The notes: generated from the letters alone by a model not told the origin. Counted from the stretch's first letter, positions 1 to 9,298 are shown. The stretch: 64,000 nt of DNA from Bacillota bacterium (GCA_011389985.1 JAABTH010000003.1:1-64000); one strand, 5' to 3'. Program-made: numbers and translations.

Positions 1-420
1 GCTCTTGAACAGGCAAGAGAAGCCGCTGTTGCAGGTGAAATTCCGATAGGGGCTGTGCTCGTCAGGGACGGTAAAATAGTTGCTGCCGATCGTAATCGCC
101 GGGAAGAGCTAAATGATGCTACAGCACATGCTGAAGTTTTAGTCATACGCCGGGCCGGTGAGCTGCTCGGAGGCTGGCGTATTTTTGGTTCAACGCTATA
201 TGTAACCCTCGAACCCTGTCCCATGTGTGCCGGAGCTATGGTGCAGGCCCGTATTGACCGCCTGGTATTTGGCGCTGCCGATCCCAAAGGCGGTGCGGCC
301 GGAACCCTTTATGATCTAGTTCGTGACCAGCGTTTGAACCACAGGCTGGAAGTAATAGGCGGAATTATGGCAGAAGAAAGTGCCGAGGTTTTGCAACAAT
401 TTTTTAAAGAGAGGCGGTAG
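1..420 (+). CDS. tadA: tRNA-specific adenosine deaminase TadA (5' end cut off)
   Basis: TadA deaminates adenosine-34 of tRNA-Arg(ACG) to inosine in the cytoplasm. The frame is open from base 1 and has no start codon in the window, so about ten N-terminal residues are missing. The visible 139 residues carry the zinc deaminase signature: HAE at fragment residues 43-45 (zinc His and proton-shuttle Glu) and PCPMC at 72-76 (the two zinc cysteines). Length and motif spacing fit TadA rather than cytidine or guanine deaminases. Position just upstream of a tRNA-Ser, SRP RNA and dnaX matches the B. subtilis order, although a peptide transporter is inserted here. Function is family knowledge; the motifs are seen directly. 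Confidence 0.95.
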   Translation, partial: ALEQAREAAVAGEIPIGAVLVRDGKIVAADRNRREELNDATAHAEVLVIRRAGELLGGWRIFGSTLYVTLEPCPMCAGAMVQARIDRLVFGAADPKGGAAGTLYDLVRDQRLNHRLEVIGGIMAEESAEVLQQFFKERR

Positions 421-507
421 AATATATAGCGCAACATTGCAGACGGGTTTTATTATATTAATCCTGCTGCACCATAATTAAAGGTAATCGAAAAAAGATA
501 CGTTAAC

Positions 508-535
508 TTTACAAATCAACTCTTACTGATATAAT
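508..535 (+). promoter_or_regulatory. Promoter for tRNA-Ser(CGA)
   Basis: TTTACA (508-513), a 16-bp spacer and a perfect TATAAT (530-535) lie 15 bases before the tRNA. Sigma-A type; inferred from consensus only. Confidence 0.6.
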
Positions 536-550
536 AGAAAAGCTGAATAT

Positions 551-641
551 GGAGAGATGGCCGAGTCCGGTTGAAGGCGCACGACTCGAAATCGTGTGTG
601 CCCAAAAGGCACCGTGGGTTCGAATCCCACTCTCTCCGCCA
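551..641 (+). tRNA. tRNA-Ser (anticodon CGA)
   Basis: The acceptor arms ggagaga and tctctcc pair perfectly and are followed by G and an encoded CCA (639-641). The anticodon stem is cacga/tcgtg with loop ctcgaaa, so the anticodon is CGA, reading UCG. A long variable arm, typical of class II serine tRNAs, sits between the anticodon arm and a canonical T arm (gtgggttcgaatcccac). It has its own promoter upstream and a terminator downstream. Confidence 0.97.
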
Positions 642-657
642 AATAGAATTAGCAAAT

Positions 658-697
658 AAAGGGTTTGCGGGTACTGTCTGCAAGCCCTTTATTTTTA
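658..697 (+). terminator. Rho-independent terminator of tRNA-Ser(CGA)
   Basis: An 11-bp stem (658-668 with 680-690, one G-T pair), an 11-base loop and a short T-rich tail. Confidence 0.75.
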
Positions 698-903
698 ACA
701 AAACCAGCTATTTCTATGTCATTTATTCTCTAATATTAAAAAGAAACAATTGAATGTCGGAGCTGATTATCACGGGTACGATTTTTACCAGGCAGTTCAA
801 ATTCTTGAAGAGATAGAGCAGAATAAAACTAATCATTAGTTTATATCGTCATAGATAAATAGTAGCTTGTAGCAGAAAACTGTTCTAGCTATAATCTGCA
901 GGA
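698..903. other. Intergenic, possible coding remnant
   Basis: Between the tRNA terminator and the 3' end of the minus-strand transporter operon. Bases 750-839 can be read as TTG plus 29 codons on the plus strand with coding-like composition (it includes HGYDFYQAVQILEEIEQ), but there is no ribosome binding site and I do not recognise the peptide. It may be the tail of a decayed gene. No clear terminator for the minus-strand operon was seen. Confidence 0.3.
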
Positions 904-1896
904 TTAATCTTTATAAATCTCTTCAAAAAAGTGACATGCTGAATAATGGCCTGGTGCTGTTTGTGGGACAGGCCGCAGTTTAGGCATATCTTCCATACAT
1001 TTTTCAGCGGCAAAGGGGCAGCGGGTATGAAACCTGCAGCCTTCAGGCGGATCTATCGCGGAAGGAACATCTCCTGTTAATACAATACGCTTTTTCTCTC
1101 TGCCCGGTTTCGGTACAGGAATTGCCGAAAGAAGCGCACTGGTATAAGGGTGTTTTGCGTGATCAAATAGTGTTTTTTTATCGGCAACTTCAACTATACG
1201 CCCTAAGTACATCACGATTACCCTGTCTGATATATGACGTACCACCCCGAGGTCATGTGATATAAATAAATAGGTCAGCTTATAATCTTTCTGTAAATTT
1301 TTTAGTAAGTTTAATATCTGAGCCCGTATTGATACATCCAATGCCGAAACGGCTTCATCACAGATAATCAGTTTCGGATTTAGAGATAAAGCCCGGGCAA
1401 TACCAACCCTTTGTCTTTGGCCGCCGCTGAATTCATGTGGGTAACGGTCAACCTGGTGAGAGGCCAGGCCTACAGTTTCCAGTAGTTCAATCGCCCTGGC
1501 TTTACGTTCTTCGCGAGGAACGATATTCTGGATATGCAAAGCTTCCTGAAGTATCTGGGCAACAGTTTGCCTGGGGTTAAGTGATGCGAAAGGATCCTGA
1601 AATATGATCTGCATATTTTTCCGGGTTTTGCGAAGTTGTTTATTTGAAAGGGTGGTCAGGTCTACTCCGTCAAAATAAACTGTTCCGGCAGTAGGTTCTT
1701 CCAAACGCAGGATTGTACGTCCTGCTGTAGATTTGCCACAGCCCGATTCTCCGACGATACTTACAGTTTCGCCTTCGTTAACAGCGAACGAGATGTCATC
1801 CACAGCTTTCACATGGTTAACAGTTTGACCGAGAAAGCCGCCTTTGATCGGATAGTACTTCTTCAAATTGGTTACTCGCAGAAGCTCTTTACTCAT
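904..1896 (-). CDS. oppF: Oligopeptide/dipeptide ABC transporter ATP-binding protein (OppF/DppF type)
   Basis: One of the two ATPases that drive peptide import on the cytoplasmic face of the membrane. Its 330 residues carry Walker A (GESGCGKST, 49-57), a Q-loop (FQDPF near 99), the ABC signature SGGQRQR (157-163) and Walker B with catalytic Glu (LIICDE, 176-181). The C-terminal oligo_HPY extension has the cysteine pattern seen in this family ([14 protein letters not shown]), which in related transporters can hold an iron-sulfur cluster. ATG start preceded by gaggtgat; it overlaps the end of oppD by 8 bases, so the two are translationally coupled. Last gene of the operon. Peptide, rather than nickel, transport is the likeliest role but is not proven. 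Confidence 0.9.
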   Translation of the reverse strand: MSKELLRVTNLKKYYPIKGGFLGQTVNHVKAVDDISFAVNEGETVSIVGESGCGKSTAGRTILRLEEPTAGTVYFDGVDLTTLSNKQLRKTRKNMQIIFQDPFASLNPRQTVAQILQEALHIQNIVPREERKARAIELLETVGLASHQVDRYPHEFSGGQRQRVGIARALSLNPKLIICDEAVSALDVSIRAQILNLLKNLQKDYKLTYLFISHDLGVVRHISDRVIVMYLGRIVEVADKKTLFDHAKHPYTSALLSAIPVPKPGREKKRIVLTGDVPSAIDPPEGCRFHTRCPFAAEKCMEDMPKLRPVPQTAPGHYSACHFFEEIYKD

Positions 1897-2902
1897 GGCT
1901 ACGGATCACCTCTTTTGAACCCTTCCATTGATCTGTGTAGATCCAGCACCTGACCAAAGTATTATTTTCACCATTTTGTAATTGAGGAAACCTAACATGG
2001 CATATATCATCTGCATAAGCGCAGCGCGGTGAAAAGCGGCATCCGGCTGGCATTTCGGCCGGTCCTGGAACAAAGCCTTTTATTGCCTCCAGTTCTTCCA
2101 TGTCGATATCATGTCTTGGAAGGGAATTAAAAAGCCCAATAGTATAAGGGTGCTTCGGATTATTAAACAAAGTATCGACATCTGCATATTCAACTATACT
2201 GCCGGAGTACATTACAGCAACTTGACTACAGGTTTCTGCAACTATACCGAGGTCATGAGTAATGATCATTACCGACATTGATAGCTTCTGTTGAAGCTCC
2301 TTGATCAGCTCCAGGATCTGGGCCTGAATTGTAACATCCAAAGCTGTTGTCGGTTCATCGGCGATAAGCAGGTCGGGAGCGCAGGCCAGGGCCATAGCAA
2401 TCATTACTCTCTGCCTCATCCCACCTGACAGTTCATAAGGATACTGGGAAGCCCTTTTCCCAGGTGAAGGAATCCCGACCAGTTTAAGCATTTCGATCGA
2501 TTTTTCCCATGCTTCTTTTGCACCCATCTTTTGATGAACCCGGTAAGATTCGCTAATTTGTTCGCCTATAGTCAGAACGGGGTTTAAAGAAGTCATTGGC
2601 TCCTGAAAAATCATTGATATCCGGTTGCCCCTTATTCCAAGCATTTCTTTTTCAGTAAATTTTGTAATGTCTTGTTCGTTAAAAAAAATTTTGCCGCTGA
2701 CTATTTTGCCCGGTTTTTCGATTAACTGCAATAAAGATAAGGCCATAACGCTTTTGCCGCAGCCTGATTCACCGACAATGCCCAAAGTATCTCCCCTAAG
2801 AATATCAAGTGTTACTCCATCAACGGCCTTTACCTCGCCGTCATCGGTAAAAAAAGAGGTATACAGATTACAAATTTGTAATATAGGTTCCTTCGACTTC
2901 AT
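1889..2902 (-). CDS. oppD: Oligopeptide/dipeptide ABC transporter ATP-binding protein (OppD/DppD type)
   Basis: Partner ATPase of OppF. The 337 residues show Walker A (GESGCGKS, about 43-50), the signature LSGGMRQR, Walker [13 protein letters not shown] and the C-terminal oligo_HPY region with CRFSPRC and two further cysteines. The LSGGMRQR form separates OppD from OppF. ATG start with a gaaaggga site 8 bases upstream. It lies 31 bases after oppB in the order of transcription and overlaps oppF. Family assignment is firm; substrate cannot be told from the ATPase. Confidence 0.9.
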   Translation of the reverse strand: MKSKEPILQICNLYTSFFTDDGEVKAVDGVTLDILRGDTLGIVGESGCGKSVMALSLLQLIEKPGKIVSGKIFFNEQDITKFTEKEMLGIRGNRISMIFQEPMTSLNPVLTIGEQISESYRVHQKMGAKEAWEKSIEMLKLVGIPSPGKRASQYPYELSGGMRQRVMIAMALACAPDLLIADEPTTALDVTIQAQILELIKELQQKLSMSVMIITHDLGIVAETCSQVAVMYSGSIVEYADVDTLFNNPKHPYTIGLFNSLPRHDIDMEELEAIKGFVPGPAEMPAGCRFSPRCAYADDICHVRFPQLQNGENNTLVRCWIYTDQWKGSKEVIRSHE

Positions 2903-2933
2903 TATGTGTCCCTTTCCTATCGACCTTCTGATA

Positions 2934-3854
2934 CTAATTAAGATCTATCCGTTTGTTAAGGTAACGGTAAGATATATCAACCAGCATATTTACAAGCACA
3001 AAAGTCAGGGCAAAAATTAATACGATTCCCTGGACGACAGGAAAATCCCTGGCCCTGATCATATCTATAGCCAACCTGCCCATGCCGTTTATGGCAAAAA
3101 CAGTTTCTGTTAAAACTGTACCTGAAAGAAGCATGCCCATTTCAATGCCAATGATTGTCACAACAGGAATAAGGGCATTTTTTAGTCCATGCTTGTAAAT
3201 AACCACGCGCTGTTTTAACCCTTTGGCCCGTGCTGTACGCATATAGTCCTGGTTAATAACATCAAGCATGCTTGATCGGGTCATGCGGGCTATGATGGCT
3301 GCTCCGGCAGTACCGAGGGTGATGACCGGCAGTATAACCTGTTGTGGACTCCCCCAGCCCGACGGCGGCACCAGCGTTAGTTCAACAGCTACATATTTTA
3401 TAAGCATGAGGCCAAGCCAGAAGTTGGGCATGGATAATCCGAATAGGGCTACGAGCATCAGTAAAGAATCTAACAGGCTGTACTTGCGGACAGCAGAAAT
3501 TACACCGGTAATTATGCCTATGAATACACTTAAAGTCATGCTGTATAATGCAAGGCGCATTGTAATCCAAAATCTTGGTTTGATCTCTTCAAGAACGGGT
3601 CGGCTGCTGCGAACTGATTGTCCCAAATCTCCCTGGAGAAGGTTGCTCATATATTTTCCGTACTGAACGTGTAAAGGTTCGTTTAGCCCCAGTCTTTCTC
3701 TAATCGCTTCAACCTGGTCATCGGGAGCGGCTTCACCGGCAATTATTTGGGCCGGATCGCCCGGAATAAGGTGCATAAGCGAGAAAACAAGTATTGTTAC
3801 GCCGATAACAACCGGTATTGTTTGTAAAAGTCTGCGGACAATAAATTGCAGCAA
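2934..3854 (-). CDS. oppB: Peptide ABC transporter permease (OppB/DppB type)
   Basis: Integral membrane permease of 306 residues. The N-terminal region RRLLQTIPVVIGVTILVFSL followed by HLIPGDPA is the hallmark of OppB/DppB. About six membrane segments follow, with the EAA-type loop (residues near 200-225, DYMRTARAKGL) that docks on the ATPases. TTG start with gaggtg 7 bases upstream. In the usual peptide operon B precedes C; here B is transcribed after C, 17 bases downstream of it. Confidence 0.9.
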   Translation of the reverse strand: MLQFIVRRLLQTIPVVIGVTILVFSLMHLIPGDPAQIIAGEAAPDDQVEAIRERLGLNEPLHVQYGKYMSNLLQGDLGQSVRSSRPVLEEIKPRFWITMRLALYSMTLSVFIGIITGVISAVRKYSLLDSLLMLVALFGLSMPNFWLGLMLIKYVAVELTLVPPSGWGSPQQVILPVITLGTAGAAIIARMTRSSMLDVINQDYMRTARAKGLKQRVVIYKHGLKNALIPVVTIIGIEMGMLLSGTVLTETVFAINGMGRLAIDMIRARDFPVVQGIVLIFALTFVLVNMLVDISYRYLNKRIDLN

Positions 3855-3871
3855 GTAATGGCACCTCTTTT

Positions 3872-4765
3872 CTAAGCTTTCATTTTGGGATCAAAAGCAT
3901 CCCGCAGTCCGTCACCAAAAATATTGAAGGCCAGCACTACAATCATAATTGCCAGACCCGGGTAGAGGGCTACATGGGGGTGATCAAACATGTAGCTTCG
4001 TCCCTGGCTGAGCATTGCCCCCCACTCAGGTGTGGGTGGTTGAGCGCCCAGACCCAGAAAAGAAAGACCGCTGGCGATTAAGATGGCAATTGCAATTCTG
4101 ATGGTTGCCTGAACAATTATTGGAGACAGTATGTTCGGCAGTATATGTAAAAAAATAATACGAAAATCGCCTGCACCAAGTGCGCGGATGGCATCAATAT
4201 ATTCCAGTTTGCTCACAGCCAGGGTAGATCCCCTGGTAATTCTGGCAAAACCGGGTACAGAAAAAATACCGACAGCAAGAATTACGTTTGATATACTGCC
4301 GCCAAGCACACTAACCAGTGCTATGGCCAGCAGAATGCCGGGAAATGCAAGAAGGATATCAATAAAACGCATAATAACGCTATCAAGCGCTTTGCCGTAA
4401 TAGCCTGCCACGATGCCCAGTGGAACGCCAATTAACAGCCCGACCAGAACGGAAAGAAATCCAATGTAGAGTGTTATAGACATTCCGTGAATCAGTCTTG
4501 AAAAAATATCGCGTCCGTTATGATCGGTACCGAGCCAGTAAGTAGATGATGGGCTTAAAAGTTTGGTAGAATAATCAACCTTGAGTGGATCATGAACGGT
4601 AAAATAGGGGCCAACCAGAGCAACAATAATAAAAAAGAGGATTAGGTAGCCACCAATAAGAGCTGCTTTATTTTTTTTAAGTTTCTTAAAGATGGTTTTT
4701 CGACCCGAGTGGTTCTTTAAGTCTGGGCTTACAAAGTCCGCAGAAGCAGCCTGTGACTTGCTCAT
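3872..4765 (-). CDS. oppC: Peptide ABC transporter permease (OppC/DppC type)
   Basis: Second membrane permease, 297 residues, with a cytoplasmic N-terminus of about 30 residues, a first membrane helix near 34-53, the periplasm-facing HDPLKVD stretch and the GTDHNGRDIFSRLIHG motif typical of OppC/DppC. The EAA loop is DAIRALGAGDFRIIFLHILPN. ATG start with gggagg 7 bases upstream. It is the first gene of the minus-strand operon C-B-D-F and faces the divergent binding-protein gene across 274 bases. The C-first order is unusual for this family. Confidence 0.9.
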   Translation of the reverse strand: MSKSQAASADFVSPDLKNHSGRKTIFKKLKKNKAALIGGYLILFFIIVALVGPYFTVHDPLKVDYSTKLLSPSSTYWLGTDHNGRDIFSRLIHGMSITLYIGFLSVLVGLLIGVPLGIVAGYYGKALDSVIMRFIDILLAFPGILLAIALVSVLGGSISNVILAVGIFSVPGFARITRGSTLAVSKLEYIDAIRALGAGDFRIIFLHILPNILSPIIVQATIRIAIAILIASGLSFLGLGAQPPTPEWGAMLSQGRSYMFDHPHVALYPGLAIMIVVLAFNIFGDGLRDAFDPKMKA

Positions 4766-4881
4766 TAAGCATCCTCCCTTTTACAAAATAGTTATTGAAT
4801 TAAAATCAATCTTAAAGAGTTCTTTGAGAATCACACAGGAATTTTGAGACATTACAGTTAACAGGCAATATGTTTTACTCT

Positions 4882-4910
4882 TTTCAAATAATATTATTAT
4901 ATAGTATAAT
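4882..4910 (+). promoter_or_regulatory. Possible promoter of oppA
   Basis: A perfect TATAAT (4905-4910) with a poor -35 (tttcaa, 4882-4887) 17 bp upstream, in the AT-rich 274-base divergent region. The start codon is 130 bases downstream, so a long leader would result. I saw no operator or riboswitch in that leader. Confidence 0.4.
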
Positions 4911-5039
4911 CATACGTGCTGCACCTACTTAGTTGTAATTATATTACTTAAATATCTTTACCATGAAAATTGAAAATTTGATTATAACTATCATGGCAGC
5001 ATAATAAATCTTTATCAAATAGGGGGGAATGATTCAGCA

Positions 5040-6629
5040 ATGAAAATTAAGAGGTTTTTCTTTTTGACCCTGATTCTGCTTCTGATTCCGCTTGTATTGA
5101 TTGCCTGTGGCCCTGGAGAAGATGTGGATGACGGAACACCGGATTCCGATGAAGCTGCCGGGGGTGATTTAGTTATTGCTACACTTTCAGATGCAGTCGC
5201 TCTCGATCCGCATGGTTCAAATGATGTGCCCTCAAGCAACGTTGCATTTAATATTTATGAATCACTAGTGGTTTTTAACAGGGAAAGCGAGCTGCAGCCG
5301 CTGCTGGCTACAGACTGGGAAGCTCTAAACGAATTGACCTGGGAATTCAAACTGCGTGAAGGTGTTAAGTTCCACGACGGCTCAGACTTAAATGCAGAAG
5401 TGGTTAAGGCTAACTTTGATCGTTTACTGGATCCCGATATTGCCTCACCACGACTTTTCCTCTTTTCAATGATTGAAGAAGTTGTGGTAATTGATGACTA
5501 CACTGTGCAATTTGTTACTGCATTTCCATTTGCTCCACTGCCGGCACACCTTGCTCACAGCGGTGGTGCATTAATTAGTTTGCCGGCCATTGAAGCTGAT
5601 TATGCTGAAATGGCTGCCGGAAATGAACCCGGAACATATATTTCTGCAAACCCGGCCGGTACTGGATACTTCCAGTTTGATTACTGGGAGCCCGGCAGTG
5701 AAATCAGGCTGATTCGCAACGATGAATACTGGGGTGAACCTGCCAAACTTAACAGTATTACTTTTAAGGTGGTTCCGGAAGATCTTACCCGTCTTTCCGA
5801 GCTTGAAACCGGTTTTGCCCATATAGCCGACCCGATTCAGCCAAGCGATGCGTCACGCGTCGAGAATATGCCCAATGCTTACTTAAACGTTCAGTCAAGC
5901 ACATCGTTGGCCTACATAGGGTTTAACTGTGAAAAAGCTCCCTATGATGATGTTCGTGTTCGCCAGGCAATTTCTATGGCCATAGACAAGGAAGACATTA
6001 TTGAAGGTATTTATGAAGGCACTGCAATTCCAGCTGTTGGCCCGATTGCTCCCGGGGTGTTTGGTTACGATCCGTCTGTAACCCCAATTCCGTACGATGT
6101 TGATCAGGCAAAAGAGTTGATGGCTGAAGCCGGTTATGCAGATGGCTTTGAAGCAACGATATGGACTAATGACAACCCGGCCCGCATTCAGATTGCCGAG
6201 TACGTGCAGTCCAAGTTAAGTGAGCTCAACATTGATTTGAGCATTGAAGTTCTCGAGTGGGGAGCTTACCTGGACGGTACAGCGGAAGGCAACCATGAAA
6301 TGTTTATTTTAGGCTGGTCTACCCCGACCCTTGATGGCGACTACGCCATGTATGCTCTGTTCCACTCAAGCAACATTGGCGCACCGGGTAACCGCTCATT
6401 CTTCAGCAATGATGAAGTTGATGAACTGCTTGATCTTGGCCGTCAGGAATCAGACCCTGAACTGCGCGCCCAGTATTACAGGGAAGTCCAGGAAAAACTG
6501 GTTGAGCTGGCACCGATGCTTTATCTGCTCCATATCGAAGATTTAACCGGTGTGAATAACGCAGTTAAAAACTTCTACATGACTTCTGCCAGAATATTCC
6601 AGCTGCATGATGTGTATATTGAGGAATAA
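5040..6629 (+). CDS. oppA: Peptide-binding lipoprotein (SBP family 5, OppA/DppA type)
   Basis: Extracellular solute-binding protein that captures the substrate and delivers it to the OppBC permease. The 529 residues begin with a lipoprotein signal peptide (KIKRF, then a leucine-rich core) ending in lipobox LIAC, with the lipidated Cys at 23. An acidic linker follows, then a family 5 binding fold (TWEFKLREGVKFHDG near 95-110 is the family signature). ATG start; a gggggg site sits 12 bases upstream, slightly far. It is divergent from the permease/ATPase operon and ends in its own terminator, which allows it to be made in excess of the membrane parts. Confidence 0.93.
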   Translation: MKIKRFFFLTLILLLIPLVLIACGPGEDVDDGTPDSDEAAGGDLVIATLSDAVALDPHGSNDVPSSNVAFNIYESLVVFNRESELQPLLATDWEALNELTWEFKLREGVKFHDGSDLNAEVVKANFDRLLDPDIASPRLFLFSMIEEVVVIDDYTVQFVTAFPFAPLPAHLAHSGGALISLPAIEADYAEMAAGNEPGTYISANPAGTGYFQFDYWEPGSEIRLIRNDEYWGEPAKLNSITFKVVPEDLTRLSELETGFAHIADPIQPSDASRVENMPNAYLNVQSSTSLAYIGFNCEKAPYDDVRVRQAISMAIDKEDIIEGIYEGTAIPAVGPIAPGVFGYDPSVTPIPYDVDQAKELMAEAGYADGFEATIWTNDNPARIQIAEYVQSKLSELNIDLSIEVLEWGAYLDGTAEGNHEMFILGWSTPTLDGDYAMYALFHSSNIGAPGNRSFFSNDEVDELLDLGRQESDPELRAQYYREVQEKLVELAPMLYLLHIEDLTGVNNAVKNFYMTSARIFQLHDVYIEE

Positions 6630-6658
6630 AGAATTGTAAATCCTTTAAACATCTAGCA

Positions 6659-6685
6659 GGGCTGCTCATACGAGCAGCCCTTTTT
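6659..6685 (+). terminator. Terminator of oppA
   Basis: Perfect 9-bp stem (6659-6667 with 6672-6680), 4-base loop, TTTTT tail. Confidence 0.9.
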
Positions 6686-6706
6686 ACGAATATCTGTTTC
6701 GGGTAG

Positions 6707-6735
6707 TTGATACGACTTTCTTTTCATTGTATAAT
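6707..6735 (+). promoter_or_regulatory. Promoter for tRNA-Ser(GGA) and probably the SRP RNA
   Basis: TTGATA (6707-6712), 17-bp spacer, TATAAT (6730-6735). No other promoter or terminator is evident between the tRNA and the SRP RNA 11 bases downstream, so both may come from one precursor. Confidence 0.8.
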
Positions 6736-6765
6736 ATGGCCTGAAGCTAACTAAGCTTACGGCGT

Positions 6766-6857
6766 GGAGAGATGGCTGAGTTGGTCGAAGGCGCTCGCCT
6801 GGAAAGCGAGTAACGGTGTTAAGCCGTTCGAGGGTTCGAATCCCTCTCTCTCCGCCA
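6766..6857 (+). tRNA. tRNA-Ser (anticodon GGA)
   Basis: Acceptor arms ggagaga/tctctcc, discriminator G and encoded CCA (6855-6857). The anticodon stem ctcgc/gcgag closes loop ctggaaa, giving anticodon GGA (reads UCC and UCU). A long variable arm and a canonical T arm (gagggttcgaatccctc) are present. The acceptor stem is identical to that of the other serine tRNA in the window. Confidence 0.97.
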
Positions 6858-6868
6858 ATTTTAAGTTT

Positions 6869-7137
6869 GGCCGTGCTAGACGGGGAGGTAGCGGTGCCCT
6901 GTACCCGCAATCCGCTATAGCGGGGTTTAATTCCTGTCCCCGGCCGCGCATTTTTAGGGTCAGCGCCATGTAAGTGGTGTCGAAGGCCCGGTCCCGTGCG
7001 GCGCAAGCTCATGAACCCCGTCAGGTCCGGAAGGAAGCAGCGGTAAATGAGTTCTTGTGGGTGCCACGGGGTTACCGGGCTGGAGCTAACTGCCTGGTAA
7101 GCGCCTGGGGGTGCCGGTCAAAGGCAGGTGCGCGGCC
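6869..7137 (+). ncRNA. ffs: Signal recognition particle RNA, long Bacillota type
   Basis: The 4.5S-like core of domain IV is unmistakable (GTCAGGTCCGGAAGGAAGCA, about 7020-7039), which binds Ffh. The 5' part contains the Alu-type domain (gtgctagacggggaggtagc), as in the long scRNA of Bacillus and Clostridia. The ends ggccgtgc (6869-6876) and gcgcggcc (7130-7137) pair and define a 269-base molecule, the usual length. Location between a tRNA-Ser and dnaX matches B. subtilis scr. Ends are inferred from pairing, not mapped. Confidence 0.95.
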
Positions 7138-7146
7138 TAAATAATT

Positions 7147-7527
7147 ATGGAAAAACTAATTTTAACGTTGTTACCTGATAAACTGGGAGTATGCCGTATG
7201 GAAAGCGGGGTGCCGCTACAGGAACTGCCGCCGTTCGGCAGTGGTTTCTACTCGGTTACCCTTACTGTTGATGAAACTTCGCTGGTTTGTTCTGAAGAGC
7301 TGATACCGGCTGATATTCCTTCTGAGAAATATTTCCGTATTTTTAAAGTTGAGGGTCCTTTAGAATTCGACCTTACCGGTATTCTGGCTTCATTATTAAA
7401 GCCCCTGGCTGACGCGGGTATACCTGTATTTACTCTATCTACATATGATACAGACTACCTGATGATTAAGGAAGAAAATCTTGAAAGAGCTATTCGTGCT
7501 TTAAATACTGTAGCTACAGTAATTTGA
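7147..7527 (+). CDS. ACT domain protein
   Basis: Small cytoplasmic protein of 126 residues. The N-terminal LILTLLPDKLGVCRM and the C-terminal region (PLADAGIPVFTLSTYDTDYLMIK, roughly 85-110) match the paired ACT domains of COG3603/CASTOR-type proteins, which bind amino acids; the ligand is unknown. It begins only 9 bases after the predicted end of the SRP RNA and has no recognisable ribosome binding site, so translation may be weak or depend on read-through of the SRP RNA transcript. It sits 23 bases upstream of dnaX, which has its own site. Confidence 0.75.
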   Translation: MEKLILTLLPDKLGVCRMESGVPLQELPPFGSGFYSVTLTVDETSLVCSEELIPADIPSEKYFRIFKVEGPLEFDLTGILASLLKPLADAGIPVFTLSTYDTDYLMIKEENLERAIRALNTVATVI

Positions 7528-7550
7528 GAATAATCTGAGGTGTTATATAT

Positions 7551-9284
7551 TTGGCTTACCAGAGTCTTTACCGGAGACGCCGGCCACTTAAATTTTCCGA
7601 TATGATCGGGCAGGATCACATAACCCGTACTTTAAGCAACGCGCTTATTAATGAACGCTTAACTCATGCCTATCTTTTTAGCGGCCCCAGGGGAACGGGT
7701 AAAACCACGGCTGCCAAAATATTTGCGCGGGCTATGAATTGTGTGGAATATCCTACTGCTGAGCCTTGTGGTAAATGTTCATCCTGCCATAATATATATG
7801 ATGGAGTATCTATAGATGTAATAGAAATGGATGCCGCATCAAACCGCGGAATAGATGAAATTCGTGAACTCCGTGAAAGAAGCCGGTTTGCAAGTGGCGA
7901 GAGCCGCTTTAAAGTTTATATCATTGACGAAGCCCATATGCTGACACCGGAAGCCTGCAACGCCTTTCTGAAAACTCTTGAAGAACCCCCAAAAAATGTA
8001 GTCTTTATTTTAGCTACAACCGACCCTTCAAAGTTACCGGCTACGATTGTTTCCCGCTGTCAGCGCTTTGATTTTCATCTTTTAACAGTTGAGCAGATTC
8101 GAATGCGGCTGGAACAGATTTTGGAAAAAGAGGGTTGGAAAGGCGATAGTGATGCGATTGCCTTGATCTCAAGGTTGGCTGAAGGTTCTTTACGCGACGC
8201 TCTTGGTATTTTGGAACAGTGTTCAGCTTATGGGGATGAATCGATAACTGCAGATCATGTCCGTAATGTTACCGGAGCCACCAGGGTCGAAGCAACAGCT
8301 GAATTAGTTGGTGCTTTAGTTAATAATGATCTTGACACAGGATTAGGTGTACTGGAAGAGGTAGTATACAGTGGTCGTGATTTAAATCTTTTTTTTCGCG
8401 ACTTAACCTATGTATTCAGTCGGCTGCTTCTTGTTGGGGCAGCCGAGGAGATAAAGAGTAATAATGATCTTCACGGTTTTGATGAGATCATAAAAAATTA
8501 CACTGGTAAAATTGAACGGTTAAAACTGCTTGATCTGGTTGAGCTAATGCATGAGGCAGATGGTGAACTTCGCCATGCTCATTTTCCACAGTATATCCTG
8601 GAAATTACTTTTATTCGCCTGATCAGGCTTATTCACGGACGTCTGAAACCTGCCGAACCCCTTCATGTTGAATCATATAAGGCTGATCGGTCAGAGGAAC
8701 CGACTGATTCTGCCATATCAAAATCAGTTGATTCGAAAACATTAAAAACAAGCTCTGAACCTATCGGAAAAAATTCTGCAGATAAAACTTCTGCTGAAAA
8801 GGTTGAGGTTGAAAAGAGATGGGATCAGGAAGAGAAACCGGGGGATAGCCCTGTGGATAATGATGACAGACTGGCTTCGTTAAAAAATGCATGGCCAAGA
8901 CTTCTTGACGAGTTAAAGAAAAGACAGAAGACTACTGCTGCCTGGCTTGAACCTGCAGTGATAACCGACTGCCGGGGCCACCTGGTGGTACTTACCTATG
9001 CTAATGAGTACCAGATTCACCAGGAGCGTTTGATGGGAGATAACCACCGTAAGCTGGTTGAATCGGTGCTTTCAGCTTTTTGTGACGAAAAGATAGAAAT
9101 ACGTGCCGAAATTGGTGATATTGAGAGCAAAACACCGGAGGTTTTTGAAGAAGAATCTAAAGCAAAAATAAAAGATGAAACAACTGAAAATTTTGGACAA
9201 GAAAAACCTGAAACTAAACATAAAGGGCCCAGCCCTGAAGAAGCAATGGAAATATTTGGTGGAAAAATAATAGATTCTGATTGA
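7551..9284 (+). CDS. dnaX: DNA polymerase III subunits gamma/tau
   Basis: Clamp-loader ATPase of the replisome, 577 residues. It has Walker A GPRGTGKT (45-52), the four-cysteine zinc module (Cys 64, 73, 76, 79), Walker B IIDEAHML (about 126-133) and the SRC sensor (SRCQRFDF near 171). After the AAA+ and collar domains (to about 365) comes a charged, low-complexity linker and a C-terminal tau-like domain. TTG start with tgaggtg upstream. It overlaps nothing but is followed within 14 bases by ybaB and then recR, the conserved Bacillota trio. I saw no slippery A-run that would suggest a frameshifted gamma form. Confidence 0.96.
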   Translation: MAYQSLYRRRRPLKFSDMIGQDHITRTLSNALINERLTHAYLFSGPRGTGKTTAAKIFARAMNCVEYPTAEPCGKCSSCHNIYDGVSIDVIEMDAASNRGIDEIRELRERSRFASGESRFKVYIIDEAHMLTPEACNAFLKTLEEPPKNVVFILATTDPSKLPATIVSRCQRFDFHLLTVEQIRMRLEQILEKEGWKGDSDAIALISRLAEGSLRDALGILEQCSAYGDESITADHVRNVTGATRVEATAELVGALVNNDLDTGLGVLEEVVYSGRDLNLFFRDLTYVFSRLLLVGAAEEIKSNNDLHGFDEIIKNYTGKIERLKLLDLVELMHEADGELRHAHFPQYILEITFIRLIRLIHGRLKPAEPLHVESYKADRSEEPTDSAISKSVDSKTLKTSSEPIGKNSADKTSAEKVEVEKRWDQEEKPGDSPVDNDDRLASLKNAWPRLLDELKKRQKTTAAWLEPAVITDCRGHLVVLTYANEYQIHQERLMGDNHRKLVESVLSAFCDEKIEIRAEIGDIESKTPEVFEEESKAKIKDETTENFGQEKPETKHKGPSPEEAMEIFGGKIIDSD

Positions 9285-9298
9285 GAGGAGGTTGCCCC

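Noticed and set aside
750-839. Short plus-strand peptide of 30 codons behind the tRNA terminator
   Set aside because: Composition looks coding, but it has no ribosome binding site, starts with TTG and matches nothing I know; kept only as a possible gene remnant.
9281-9298. TTG 9281 as start of ybaB
   Set aside because: It would place the Shine-Dalgarno site inside the gene and add residues not seen in the family; ATG 9299 is preferred.
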